NCBI GenBank assembly: GCA_017165825.1
Contig: CM029367.1
Location: 7,175,723-7,239,722, forward strand
Source: Hepsetus odoe
Taxonomy: Eukaryota > Chordata > Actinopteri > Characiformes > Hepsetidae
DNA: 64,000 nucleotides
Reading direction: 5' to 3'
In this document: piece by piece, positions 1 to 12,400 of the stretch
Layout: every line of letters begins with the position of its first letter
Numbering within the stretch: the stretch's first letter is position 1
Notes under the pieces: model-generated
Seen by the model: the letters and a program-made list of their open reading frames with translations, nothing else
Told to the model about the DNA's origin: nothing
Database searches by the model: none
Position numbers and translations under genes: made by a program

Positions 1-59
1 CTGCTGCAGTTTTGAAGGTCTCAATGAGTACAGTGGTAATGAGTACTTAATCATTTGTA

Positions 60-1090
60 AATGGAAGAAGTTTGGAACCACCTGGGCTCTTCCTAAAGCT
101 AGCCGCCCAGCCAATCTGAGCGATCGGGTTGATTGGCCTTATTCAGGGAAGTAACCCAGAATTCTTTGGGCACTCTGATAGAGCTCCAGCATTGCACTGT
201 TGTGAGAGGAGAACCTTCCAAAAGGACAACCGTTTGTGCAGCATTCCACGAAACAGGCCTGTATGGTAGAGTGGCCAGACGGAAGCCACTTATCAGGAAA
301 AGGCACATGACAGCCCAGAGTTTGCCAGAAGGCATCAGGATTCTCAGACCATGAGAATCAAAATTCTCTTGTCTGATGAAACAAAGATTGAACTCTTTGG
401 CCTGAATGCCAAGCATCATGTCTGGATGAAGCCATGCACCACTCTTCACGTAGCTAATACCATCTCTACAGCAAAGCATGGTGTAATTTGGAGATGTTTT
501 TTGGCAATAGGAATTGGGAGACAAATCAGAGTTGTGGGAAAGATGAATGCAGCAATCTACAGAGACATCCTTGATGAGAACCTGCTCCAGAGCACTCTGG
601 ACCTTGGACTGGGGCGAATGTGCTTCTTCCAACAGGACACAGCCCTAAGCTCACAGTCAAGGAGTGGCTTCAGGACAACTTGGTGAATGTTCTTGAGTGG
701 CCCAGCCAGAGCCCAGACTTGATCCCAGTTGAACATCTCTGGAGAGATCTGAAAAAGGCTGTGCAATGACACTCCCCATTCAACCTGCTTGAGAGTTTCT
801 GCAAAGAAGATTGGGAGAAACTGCCCAAAAAATGTGTGTCAAGCTTGTAGTATCATACTTAAAAAGACTTAATGTTGTAATTGCTGCCAAAGGTGCTTCA
901 ACAAAGTATTGTGGAAAGCCTGTGAAAACCTGTGTACGTGTTTTATTTGTTTGTTTGTTTGCTTATTTATTTGTTTGTTTGTTTGTTTAAATAAATTTGC
1001 AAAAGTTTCAAGAAACTTTTACATTATGGGGTATTATGTGTAGATGGGGTTGTGTGAAGGGGGGTTCTTAAATCAGTTTTTGTGAGCATC
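60..1090 (+). mobile_element. Tc1/mariner DNA transposon, decayed transposase
   Basis: The frames at 133-354 and 351-686 read as a Tc1-type cut-and-paste transposase. An N-terminal part is followed by the catalytic segment with SDETKIELFG (first Asp), QQDTAL (second Asp; the usual QQDNDPKH is eroded) and, in the next frame near 700-750, WPSQSPDLIPVEHLW (final Glu region). The frame changes and the stop at 684-686 make it inactive. The downstream text near 1000-1060 (aagtttcaagaaactttt, then attatggggtattatgtgtag) is typical of a Tc1 3' end. The exact termini are not resolved, and the left end may lie outside the window. Confidence 0.8.
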
Positions 1091-1845
1091 ATAAAGAAAT
1101 GTTTATGAAGTAAAGTTGTTTGCAGAAATGTTAGCTGTTATTGACTATACTTGACTAATCATAAAAATAATTGTTAGATTACTTATCATTTTCTATGATG
1201 TGTCCTTCTTTGAACCATTTTTGGTAGGTACCATTGTATTCACTCCCTGCAAGATCAGCTTTTATTGATATGTTCTTACCCAGTTTTCTAGCCATCAAAA
1301 TCCCTTAAACCCAGTTTTTCTAATTCCACCATTCATTTGCAATTGTCTTATATAGTCCATCCATTGACATGTACCATTGTAATAAGCTAGATTTTCTAAA
1401 CTTCACATGCTTTGTTTGAATACCCAGTAAACTCCACCAAAATATGCTTATATTTTTAAAGCACTGACAATTTATGTACATTTAAATTAAATTGTTTAAT
1501 TTTTTGTGTCTTCAAAAAAAAAAAGAATTAAAAATTATGGGAAGTACTATTTTTGGATCACAGATAAAATCGCAGATGACATTTTTAAAAAATTGTCATA
1601 AAATTGTAAATAAATGTGTACATTAAAAGTGGCATTTTGTGTAGGAAAAAATATATACATTTGTAAATACAGAATGTATAGTGATATGTAGTAACTGAAA
1701 AATATGAAATGCAGAAAAATACTCATTTTAAAGTGGTGATTTAGGAGCCTTATGACCTTGGGAAAAAACTCTTCTTGAGTCTCTCTCTGTCCTGGTCATG
1801 AGGCTGTAGAACAGTTTGCATGATTTCAGCAGGTGGGACAAACAG
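1091..1845. other. AT-rich stretch without recognisable gene
   Basis: No reading frame, splice-flanked exon or recognised repeat was found. It is presumed intron or upstream sequence of the PKR gene. Confidence 0.4.
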
Positions 1846-2055
1846 TTACATTTACATTTACGGCATTTAGCAGACGCTCTTATCCAGAGCGACTTACATG
1901 TCCTAATTACAGGGACAGTCCCCCTGGAGCAACTCAGGGTTAAGGGTCTTGCTCAGGGACCCAGTGGTGGTAGTGCCAGAGGTGGGATTCGAACCGGGGA
2001 CCTCTTGATCCAGAGGTCTATAGGCAAGTACCCTACCACTAGACCACCGCCACCC
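1846..2055 (-). mobile_element. tRNA-derived SINE with L2-type 3' tail
   Basis: Read on the minus strand, it opens with a tRNA-like head: GGTGGTCTAGTGGTAGGGTA resembles box A, and GGTTCGAATCCCACC, ending near 1982, resembles box B. A body and a tail containing GATAAGAGCGTCTGCTAAAT follow. The tail matches the 3' end of the L2-like LINE at 22530-22580, so that LINE family is the likely source of its reverse transcriptase. A second copy lies at 32945-33139. Confidence 0.8.
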
Positions 2056-3301
2056 AGTTACCTCGATGGGAGGAGTCCTTAATGATTTTGATTGCTCTGG
2101 TCCTGCTGTGTCTGTTGTCCCCTGCAGGGAAGGCAGAGAGAGGTTCTCTGGTACAAGTGTCTCACACCCTAAAACAATAGCTCATGGGAAAAGTGTTTGT
2201 TTTGCTAATTTCAACAGAAGTGTGGCAAAATTGGAACATTCAACCAGTCTACGTTTTGGTTCCTTTAAAACTAGCACTTAAGGTAGAAACTACAATCAAT
2301 GAGCAATGAATGCATCCTGAGGTGCATCTCTTCTCTAATGAGCCCATTGTAAGTGATTTTTTAGTTTTGAGAGGCAGAAATGATAATGCTGTTTTTTATG
2401 CATAAAAAAATATCATCAAACTTGTAATTTAAGTAAAATTCTGTCAGTAATTTTGGTTCATTATTTATTCATCTTAGCCCTGTAGTCAACTTGGCTGTAC
2501 AGATGACCAAAACCAATAAAGTATTTGGACTGCTATGTGCAGTGCCCTCCACAGTTTTAAGAATACACCTTTTGGTGAAGTTGCTTCATCTCAGACAGAA
2601 AAGCGAGAAAAGTCCAACCTATGAAATAAATGTATTCAGAGAAACCAGTTTTGCACCAGTAACTACATTTATGTACAAGCTGTAGCTCTTGGCTAGTCAG
2701 TAAATAGAGTTTATTGACACTGATTTGAACATTGACACAACGCCAGTAGTTAAACACACAAAAGAGCAGGAAAGGTGGGTTGCAATATTTGCATAGGGTT
2801 ATGTGTCTAGCCCAGCTGTGCATGTAGTATTGTGAAAGTGTTGATTATGGTATAAAAGAAGGCAAACAACTCTCAAGTTGTCATAATTTTATGGCCACTG
2901 AAGTGGTATAAATTTAATTTTTAAAAAAAAGTGAAAACTATCTTTGTGAGTTTAAAATGCTTTTATATTACTAAATTCATTGATATTAATATTAATTATT
3001 AATATCAATCGAATGATTAATATTAATCGAATGATTAATATTAATCGAATGAATAATATTATTAATATTAATATTCATATTTTATGTTAATTTGAACCCT
3101 GCAGAGTATCAGAGCTAATTCTGACAATTGTCAAATAATTGTTAAATAATGTTTTAACAATATTATTGAAGGTCCCTGAGAAGAACAGCAACAGGACAAA
3201 AAATCCAGATTTGTCATCTCTCAGGTAGCTGATGATTATAGTAGTTTTTAATTTGTGTGTGGAGCAGGTACTGCAGATTAATTTTAAAATTTTTTTTTTA
3301 G
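2056..3301. other. non-coding stretch upstream of the first visible PKR exon
   Basis: Contains an open frame at 2066-2281 with no recognisable domain or good splice context. A text near 2540 (gtgccctccacagttttaag) resembles the end of a common fish DNA transposon. Otherwise only AT-rich sequence is seen. No first dsRNA-binding-domain exon was found here. Confidence 0.4.
2982..3076. repeat. AT-rich short tandem repeat (about 18-20 bp unit)
   Basis: The unit AATCGAATGATTAATATT is repeated about three times and grades into (TTA)n-like sequence. Each unit is nearly self-complementary (ATTAATATTAAT), so it could form cruciforms. Confidence 0.7.
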
Positions 3302-3451
3302 CTCCTCTCTGAGCTGCTTGAAGCTGAGCTCATCTACAAACAAGGAAGGAACCAGTAATTTTATAGGAATGCTCAACTCTTACTACCAAAAAACAAAGCA
3401 ACATCCTGACTTTAAATTGGTTGCCAAAAAAGGGCTGCAACACAATCCTGA
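3302..3451 (+). CDS. eif2ak2: PKR exon: N-terminal half of dsRNA-binding domain
   Basis: Acceptor tttttttttag, donor GA|gtaagt. Encodes helix 1 and the first strand (NFIGMLNSYYQKT, then FKLVAKKGLQHNPE). The upstream boundary is the least certain of the set because further AG dinucleotides lie just downstream. Confidence 0.85.
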
Positions 3452-6400
3452 GTAAGTCTGTTGTAAGGTTTACTAGTTGCCAGAGGTGTACACAGGACAG
3501 AAATCTTGTATGTGAGGGTAGATACCCTTCTGAGTGGTGATACCCTTTATAAAAATCACTTTAGTAAAGGTAGGAGTGTTCTGGTTATATTTATTATTGA
3601 GGCTTATTTTACTTGACTTCATTTTGTTATGTGTATGCTTTTTTATAGTATTATTTTAGAACAGTTGCTTTTTAGACTTGTGTGGATGCACACTTGAAAA
3701 AATTATTGGATCAGATAAATCAGATAAATAAATCATTAAACTGGCATTAATCAGAAGCAATTTCCATGTTCAGTATTTTAGAATAGCAGACCCTATTCTT
3801 ATTACTCTTGCATTTAGGTGAAGTCTCTGTTTAACATAACATAAGTCCAACATAAGACATTGAAATGGAGTAACATAAGAACAGACAACTTAATACACAT
3901 AAAATACACAATTTTCCATTTACTAGTTAAAGTTATTATTAATAATTTAAATGAAAAATTATTTAACTTAGAAATTAAGTGTATGTTCTTGCCATATTGC
4001 AACACAGCAGTGGTGGCCAACGGTGGCCTTTTGGCTAGGGACTAGGCTCCATGATCAGAACATTATTGGTTGAGCAAGGTACTGTCCCTATAACTGCTCC
4101 CAGGGCACAGCACGTAGCGACCCCCTGCTGCACATTGTGTATGGGTTAAATGCAGAGATTGCATTTTGTTGTTGTTCACTGTGTGCTGTATTATGTTTCA
4201 CAAGGACAAATAGTCACATTTTTTATCTTATGATAATCTTTTTACAGCTGGGCCATGTTTAATACAAACTGTTGTGAATTATATCAATTAATTATATTCC
4301 TTTTCCCCAAACTGGAGCTTAACCTCAAATGGTTCCCCACTCCCTAAGTACTTCATGATGTAGAAATTCAAGTAAGGTTAAGTGAAAAACAATTCAGTTA
4401 AATTGAAATGGCCTGACTGATTACCTTTCCTGGATGATTTTACGCCTTTTAGCTCAAGTGCACGGGGAAAGGGCTCCAGCACAACCGTCAACCTAAATAA
4501 GGATAAATGAGATAATATATAAGATAATGAGTGAATGAATGAGTAAAATGACCTTTTATAGAAAACCCTTTAAACCCTTGAAAATGTAAATAAGATGAAG
4601 GAAATGAGTAATGAAAAAACAGAAGGAAAAATATTCCAGCAAACCTTTGAATGTTTTAGATTTGTACTAGGTATATACTTTAAAAAGTAGAGAAAATAAA
4701 AGTAAATTAAAAGTAAAGAAAATGAAAAAGAAAATGTGTCACCATAGGTGGTGCTCTGCTCTGACTGAGTATGCCTTGTCTTATGAGGGCACAGGTGTGC
4801 TTCATTGGGGACTGGCTTTATTACTCCCAATGACCCCCCCCCCATGAGGCCACAGTAGCAGAGCACCACCAACCGTGACATTGTGTTTTGAATATTTAGG
4901 TGGCCATGGTTTCACGTTGCTATTTGGGTAAATATTAACATTAACATAACATGAGTACATGTGCATATTTATACTTGAATACATTTAGTGTAACTCAAAA
5001 TCTGTAATGTCTTGCAGATTTTTTTACAAAGTTGTTATAAATGGGAAAGAATACCCTGAAGGACATGGAAAAAGTGCCAAAGAGGCCAAGCAGAATGCAG
5101 CCAAGCTAGCTTTGCATGCACTTCCAGAACAGCTTGGCTGCAACTATGAGGTATTTATACTAATACTACAAAAGTGCTTTTTTTTTTCCCCTTTATGGGT
5201 GGTTACACTGGATTTTATGCAATGAAAATGTCTTTAACAGACTTCATTTCTGTCATCTGTTTCTGAAAAAGAGTCCCAGTCAAACACATCAATGAAGTAA
5301 GTTAAGATCAAAAACTTTGCCCAAAGGAAAGAAAAATGAATTGGCTTGATAATATTTGTTGTTGTTTTCTTGACCTAGTGAGCCTAGAGAAGACATGGGA
5401 TCATCACTGAATATTGAAGTGACAAGTACAAGTGACTCTGTTATCTTCAAAGACTCATCTGCCTCTTTGCAAAACACTAATAGTCCTGTAAGTACATCAG
5501 AAATGCAATAAAAAGTACAAGTTATAAGTCATTGGCTACCAAATATGTTTAGGACACTTTGGTAATTACAAAAGTTTTTGGTTTCTCATTTTAATGTGAA
5601 GACTCAATTTTCCTAAAAAACAGCCTTTATTTAGCTGAATACTGAACAACATATTTACCAAAGAATCTAGTCAAATTTTGATGTTGACTATTTCATATTA
5701 AAAAATAAAACCAGTTTTCTAATTAATTAACAAAATTAACTTATTTCAAAACTTATTTGCAATTATTATTCTTTATGAGCCCCTCGTTCTTTTACCTAAA
5801 TATGACTTAAAACATTACATTTCCCCACAGGTCCTAAAAAAGAACAATTGAGGAAAAAGTATTATACTTGGCAATTTATTTTTTGAGGAAAATATTTTGA
5901 GGAAAAATGTTTCAGAATAACATATCTGTGATGGGCAAAAGTATTTGAACCTATGGCTTCAGTATGTGGTAGATCCCTATGTGCAGCAATAACTGCAACT
6001 AAATGTTTATGGTATCTGTTGATTGGTCCTGCACTGGTTAGAATACTTAGTATGTTAGTATGTTTCCTCACATGCTTGCTTCAGGTCTTCTCCACAGCAT
6101 TTCTGCTGAATTATGGTCAGGACCATCACCATGTTCTGCAGTTGGGATATGGTTTGTAATGTTTGTTTTCCTTTCATCAAAGAACATGCAAAAATAAAAT
6201 TGTATACTGGCCTCATCCAACCCAGCCACTAGGGATGCATGTTGTGGAAAAATTTACCCAAGGAACAATTCAGAGGCACTGTTAGTCTAATAGAGAGTTT
6301 TAATAAACACTGCAGTGAGGATTCCTCTTTTCCCTTATCTATTTACGTCTTTTGCATACGCAAAAGACCTGTCCTTATACCGAAAGGGGCAGCGGTGGCC

Positions 6401-9400
6401 TAGTGGTTAGGGCGTTAGCTGTATGATCGGAGGATCAGGGGTTCGAACCCCTTCCCAATAGGTTGCCCTGAGGTACCCTTGAGCAAGGTGCCATCCCCAT
6501 CACTGCTCCCCGGGCGCTTTCAATAGCTGCCCACTGCTGCACGGTGTTTGAGGGCATGGGTTAAATGCAGAGGTCCAATTTTGTTGTGGTTCACTGTCTG
6601 CTGTGCTGTGACCTCGCAATGACAAGGGTTGTCACTTTCACTTTCAAAACGAACAACACATTACTGAACTGAACACGTTACTATGCTTAGATAGGTTAGA
6701 ACAAATTTTGCCTCCACAATGCACAAGCCAGTGTATTTCTTCGTGCCAGTCCCAAGCCCAGATAAATGGGGAGGGTTACGTCAGGAAGGGCATCCGGTGT
6801 AAAACTTTGCCAAATCAATATGCGGACAACGAAGCAGAATTCCATAATGGATCGGTCGAGGCCCGGGTTAACAACGACCGCCACCAGTGCTGTTAGCCTA
6901 CAGGGTGCTGGTGGAAACTGGGCTACTGTTGGCCAAAAGAGGAGGAGAAGAAGAGGAGGAAGACATGTCCTCAGGGAGGATGAGAGAAAGAAGGAGAGGA
7001 GAGTGGAAGTGAGGGTAGGGACTTTGAATGTTGGCAGCATGACTGGTAAAAGGCAGAGAATTAGCTGATATGATGGAGAGAAGAAAGGTTGACAATTTGT
7101 GTGTGCAAGAGACTAGATGGGTAGTAAGGCCAGGTGTATTGGAGGAGGGTTTAAACTGTTCTACCATGGTGGGGATAGAAAGAGGAATGGGGTAGGTGTT
7201 ATCCTGAAGGAAGAGTGTGAAGAGCTTGATTTGCCTGTTGTTTATCTATACTGCAGCTTAGGTTCTTACTTGGCGTGCCTGTTACTGGTGTGTTTCGGTA
7301 GTCTTTGTTTGTCTGACTGGTTTCACTCTGTACACTGAAACCAGGAAGTAATTAAGGTGTGAATTGGTAGGAGTGGCCTTGTTCCCACTCAACACTTAAA
7401 AGAGGGAACAGTACCAGGAGCTTTAGTTGTGCTTCTTAATTCAATTTCAATTTCAATTTATTCTTGTATAGCGCCTTTTACAACAAAGTTACCCCAAGGC
7501 ACTTTACATTGATGGTCGATGATGGAACAGGTTACAGTAATAGTTGTTAAAGCCGGACGACTACAGAGGAGAGGAACCAAAAACTCCACTATGTGGAGAA
7601 AAAAAAAACCTCTGAGGGTCCAAGGTCAACCGGCTACCCAACCCCCTTGGGTATACTAACAGTACAGAGTTAGTTTGGTTTTAAACTCCAGGATCAGTGA
7701 GGAGTCCCAAGTTTCTTCCAGGTATCGATGAGCTGCCAGGGTCCCTTGGCGCATCAGATGCATCACACAGACCAGATGATAGCTTGGCATTGGACTCAGG
7801 TGACGACCACAACGGGCCCCCCCGGACATGTGGGGAGAGAAATGGAATGAGGGGGTCAGTAATGAGCAGGATCCAGTAGTGACAGACACAGAAATGAAAC
7901 AACAGGCATGTACAGCAGCACCAGCGACATTAGTAATGGTGCACTATGGTGATTGGGGCGGGTAAGCTAAACTAAAGAAGTAAGTCTTCAGCCGTGATTT
8001 AAAGACTGAGACTGAATCAGCATCCCGTACAGAAGCAGGCAAGCTGTTCCACAATCTAGGGGCCCTGTAACTGAAAGCTCGTGCTCCTATACATTTATTT
8101 ATGCGAGGGACAATTAGGAGATCTTTATTCTGGGATCTAAGTGGGCGGTTAGGTGTATAGGTATTAAGCAGTTCGGTTAGGTATATTGGGGCAAGACCAT
8201 TAAGTGCCTTGTAGGTTAAGAGGAGGACCTTGAAGTCAGCCCTGTACCTAACAAGAAGCCAGTGAAGCGAGGAGAGGATGGGAGTTATGTGGTCGTACTT
8301 CCTGCTCCTGCTAACAATCCTAGCGGCTGTGTTCTGAATGCGCTGTAGGGTGCTTAATGTGCCCTGAGAGCTTCCAGAAAGTAGGGCATTACAGTAATCT
8401 AATCTACTGTATACAAATGCATGTACTACTTTTGCCGTGTCTTCCATTGACAGAAAACGCCGTAGTTTGGCAATGTTCCGAAGGTGCAGGAAGCATGTCT
8501 TCGCAACTGCATTAACATGGGGATTAAATGAAAGATTTGAATCAAAAATAACACCAAGGTTACGTGCCAGAGTACTAACTGAAAACTTCAACCCTGCATC
8601 CCGGATATGCGAAATGAAGTTGGCTCTGTCTACATCGCTACTACAAAACAAGAGCAGCTCAGTTTTTTCAGGGTTTAGTGAGAGGAAGTTGTTATTCATC
8701 CGATCCCTAATATCACTGAGGCAGCTAATTAAAGTGCCAGTTGATGCTTTATCACATGATTTAAAAGATAAGTATAGCTGAGTGTCATCAGCGTAAGAGT
8801 GGTAACTAACATTATGCTTCCGTATAATAGTGCTTAGTGGGAGCATGTAGAAGGAGAAGAGCACTGGGCCTAACACCGACCCTTGTGGGACTCCATAGTT
8901 AACTAGAGACATAGGTGAGGGGGTGCCATAATCATCCATTTGGATGAAGTAGTAACGGTTTGTAAGATAGGAGTTGAACCATTTAAGGGCTGTTCCGCTA
9001 ATGCCGACAGTGGAGTGAAGCCTATTTACTAAAATGGAGTGATCTACCGTGTCGAACGCAGCACTAAGATCTAAGAGAACAAGAACAGTGATGTTTCCTG
9101 CATCACTCGAGACCATTATATCATTCACCACTCTAGTTAGAGCAGTTTCTGTGCTATGGCCAAGCCGGAAGCCTGATTGGAATTTATCTAAGAGGTTATG
9201 CGTGTCTAGATATGACTGCAGTTGTCTCGCAACTAGTTTTTCTAGAATCTTAGAGAGAAACGGGACATTAGAGATAGGTCTATAATTACTTGGTGAGCGA
9301 GGGTCCAAGTTAGGTTTTTTAAGCTGTGGTCTAACCACTGCTGTTTTAAACTGATTGGGGACTACACCTGAGGTCAAGGATGCGTTCATAATATCAAGTA

Positions 9401-12400
9401 TAGGTGTTGATAGTATTCCTAAGGATTCTTTCAGGAGCTTGGTTGGAATGGGATCTAACCGACAGGTTGTGGACTTTGCCTTGGTTATAACAGAAAATAG
9501 CTCAGAGTTATCAACGAGATTAAAATCACTAAAATATTGTGAGCACTGTTCTGCTAATGGATTGATTTGAGGGCTAATAGGGCACATTTGGAGCCTAATG
9601 TTGTTAATTTTATCATTAAAAAACTTAAGAAACCTATCGTTAGTAATACTACATGCTGGCCTTTTATCAGTTTTCTCTGTTAGCTGAGCTAGTGTCTGAA
9701 ATAAATAGCGGGGGTTATGCTTGTTGTTTTCAATAAGCTTTGAATAGTATTCAGTGCGAGCACTATCTAGAACTTTCTTATATTGTTTTAATTTAGCGAA
9801 CCATAGAACCTGAGAGTGTCACACATGGGGTGTTTTGGGCACACTAGAGGGCGCTCTCTGTCACCTGTGTTGTGTTTTGGGCACGCTAGAGGGCGCTCTC
9901 TATCACACAGAAGGTATGTCACAGGAGGTGTTATGGGTACGCTAGAGGGCGCTCTGTTCTGACTAAGCACACCTGAGCCCCTGCGGGCAGGTGTGTATCA
10001 TTGGGGCTGACTATTTAAGCCCCGATGAGTCAGAACAGAGCGCGGCTCATTAGGTGGGTTAAGCCTACGCGTAACGGGTGGTTTTTGTACGTGTAAACTT
10101 TGTGTCTATGACTAGGTATAGGTCACCTAGTATAGATCACGTTGTATCTAGGGTTAGACTGCAGTTCCCCAGTTCTAGGGTTTCGTGTTTAGAACTGCAG
10201 TCCCCCGTTCCTTGTTTGTGTAAGTGTGACTAATAAAAGTATGTTCCTGACTCCTGGCTCCGAGCTGACGTCCTTCCGGTACCCCGCCACTGTTACAGAG
10301 AGGCTTGGAGACCTGTTGTCTTCCATCTGCGTTCTAGCTTACGGCACTCCCGCTTAGCAGCCCGTGTGTGATCATTGAACCAGGGAAAGTGCCTGATAGT
10401 TCTGACCTTCTTTATCTTAATTGGGGCTACCTGATCAAGGATCTGCCCAACTACTGTATTGTACATGTCGGTGATGTCATTAACAGTTTTGTTACCGGTG
10501 AATTCTGTCTCTGTTACGGCCTCCATAAACTGAACACATTTAGCCCTGTTTAGGTGTCGTGTTGTACTAGTCCTTTCACTGAGGTACGGTGGAGACATAT
10601 TGTCAGAAAATTCCTGTAAGCAGAGACAGTAGAACGAAGGAAAACACCAAACACAGGATCTGCAGTTTTTTACTTGCAAGGGGAGCCAGGCACCAGCCAA
10701 CACCAGTTACCTCCTCCGAAGTGCTTCTCCCTCTGCAAGCCTTTTATTTGCTTTCCTGATTTTACAACGGCAATTAGCCCACATTCCTTGTTACAAAATA
10801 GTAAACAGAGAAGAGGAAATCTGTGTCTGGGAAGGTCCAGGTACAGAGGTCAACTGTCGTAACAAGCTCTTTGCAGAAGTCGTAAAACAAGAAGGATAAC
10901 GAAAAGGTTAACAGTTCATCATCAATGATAAATCTTTACGATTTTCCTAACATTTCCCTCCTGTTTATCATTGATAAATGTCCGTTGACAAATCCCAATA
11001 CTGCATCTCTTTTCAGTTTTCTGCAGTTCCTTCATTTTCATAACACCTTTAACAATTTACACTTAGTTGAAAGTTTCTTTGTTGTCTGACAGGAGGGTGT
11101 AATATTCTTCACTCAACATCACATCTCGCATTGACTGCCCTATCATTCTGGACAGCATTGCTCTCAAGCGAGGGATGACACATCCTGTGAAAAGACAAAA
11201 TAATAGAAGCACAATAACCACGGGTAACATTTATTTCAAAAGAGTCAGTTTCCATCCTCCAGACAGGAACCAGGAGAAGGGGTCCCACGGTTGATAAACT
11301 TTGTCTTGGGACATAGCATGTTGAATCTTCTTCATCTGGTCTATGGCCTCAGTTATCTCGTGTCCTTCACTAGTGCTGTCAGGAATATACGTACAACAAG
11401 TATCATTTAACATTACACAAACCCCTCCTTTCTCAGCGGTTAGTAAGTAGAGTACCATTCGATTTTGTAGCACCATCATCCTCATGCTTGACTGCTCCTC
11501 ATTGTTTGTTTCCTGTGCTTTTATACTAGCGTTTAAAAATAGCGATAATCTATGGTTTCAATTCTTAACATATTCTTTGCTACTCCCACCAAGGGGAACA
11601 AAGCCAATGCCACCTTACTCCCGGTAGTCCAATGCTTAAGCTCCTCAGGTACATCGGACCCCCATACCGAACCTTGGGGTTGGACTTCCTCCAGCGACCT
11701 TCGTGCCCTTGAGACACGGACCGCACCCCAGCCGCTGGGTGATGGTTCACAGGCTCGCTGGACATGTAGCCAATCAGTGTAGTTGGTTGGATGGGTTCCG
11801 TTGTTCCCTGACAGGGCATTAGGTGGCGTTCCGGAGTCTTTTATTGCTTTTCGCCCCCCTGTGTGTGATGTGTTACCTTTAGATATGATAAACGTGTGGT
11901 TCGTAACTCTTACTGGGGCTCAAATGCCACTCCAGTTTCCAGGTAGGTGTGCTCCATTACGCACTCAGACTCAGATGAGGGCAATGGGAGAGCAGTCAAA
12001 CTAGGATGAGCGGATGATACTGGCATAAAAGAACAAACATAACATCCTGATACATTTCTACTCCTTGCTACCAACTCAGCATAGCGATACCAAACATTGG
12101 TGTGATAAGTATGGGTTACATTTCCTGGTCCGTGGAGTTCGTTGGCATTGTTCAGCCACCTCTCATGTCTCTCGTCATGATTTTCCTGTGGACTATAAAA
12201 ATTGTAACATCAAAACTTGAAACAGTACAATGAATGTAACTATAAAGACTATAATTTTTCCCAACATTGTTTCAAGTGTGGTAGGAAACCCTAAAGCAGG
12301 AAGGGGTGGCTGGTTTCTTCACTGACTTTGAGACGAGCTGCTTCTAAACCACAACCCCCCTTTGTAGTCAGACTTCACCCTTTACTGCGTGGCTCCTACC

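Noticed and set aside
1982..2055. tRNA gene in the minus strand
   Set aside because: The boxes A and B are those of a SINE head, followed by SINE body and L2 tail. The same structure recurs at 32945-33139.
2066..2281. Possible additional PKR exon
   Set aside because: No splice context on both sides, no similarity to a dsRNA-binding domain, and it starts inside the flank of a SINE.
8437..9570. Plus-strand open frames at 8437-8781, 9049-9285 and 9355-9570
   Set aside because: They are antisense shadows of the LINE-A reverse transcriptase.
10674..10862. 62-codon frame in the ERV1 LTR, repeated at 16973-17161
   Set aside because: It lies wholly inside the LTR and is repeated only because the two LTRs are identical. 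No coding signature.
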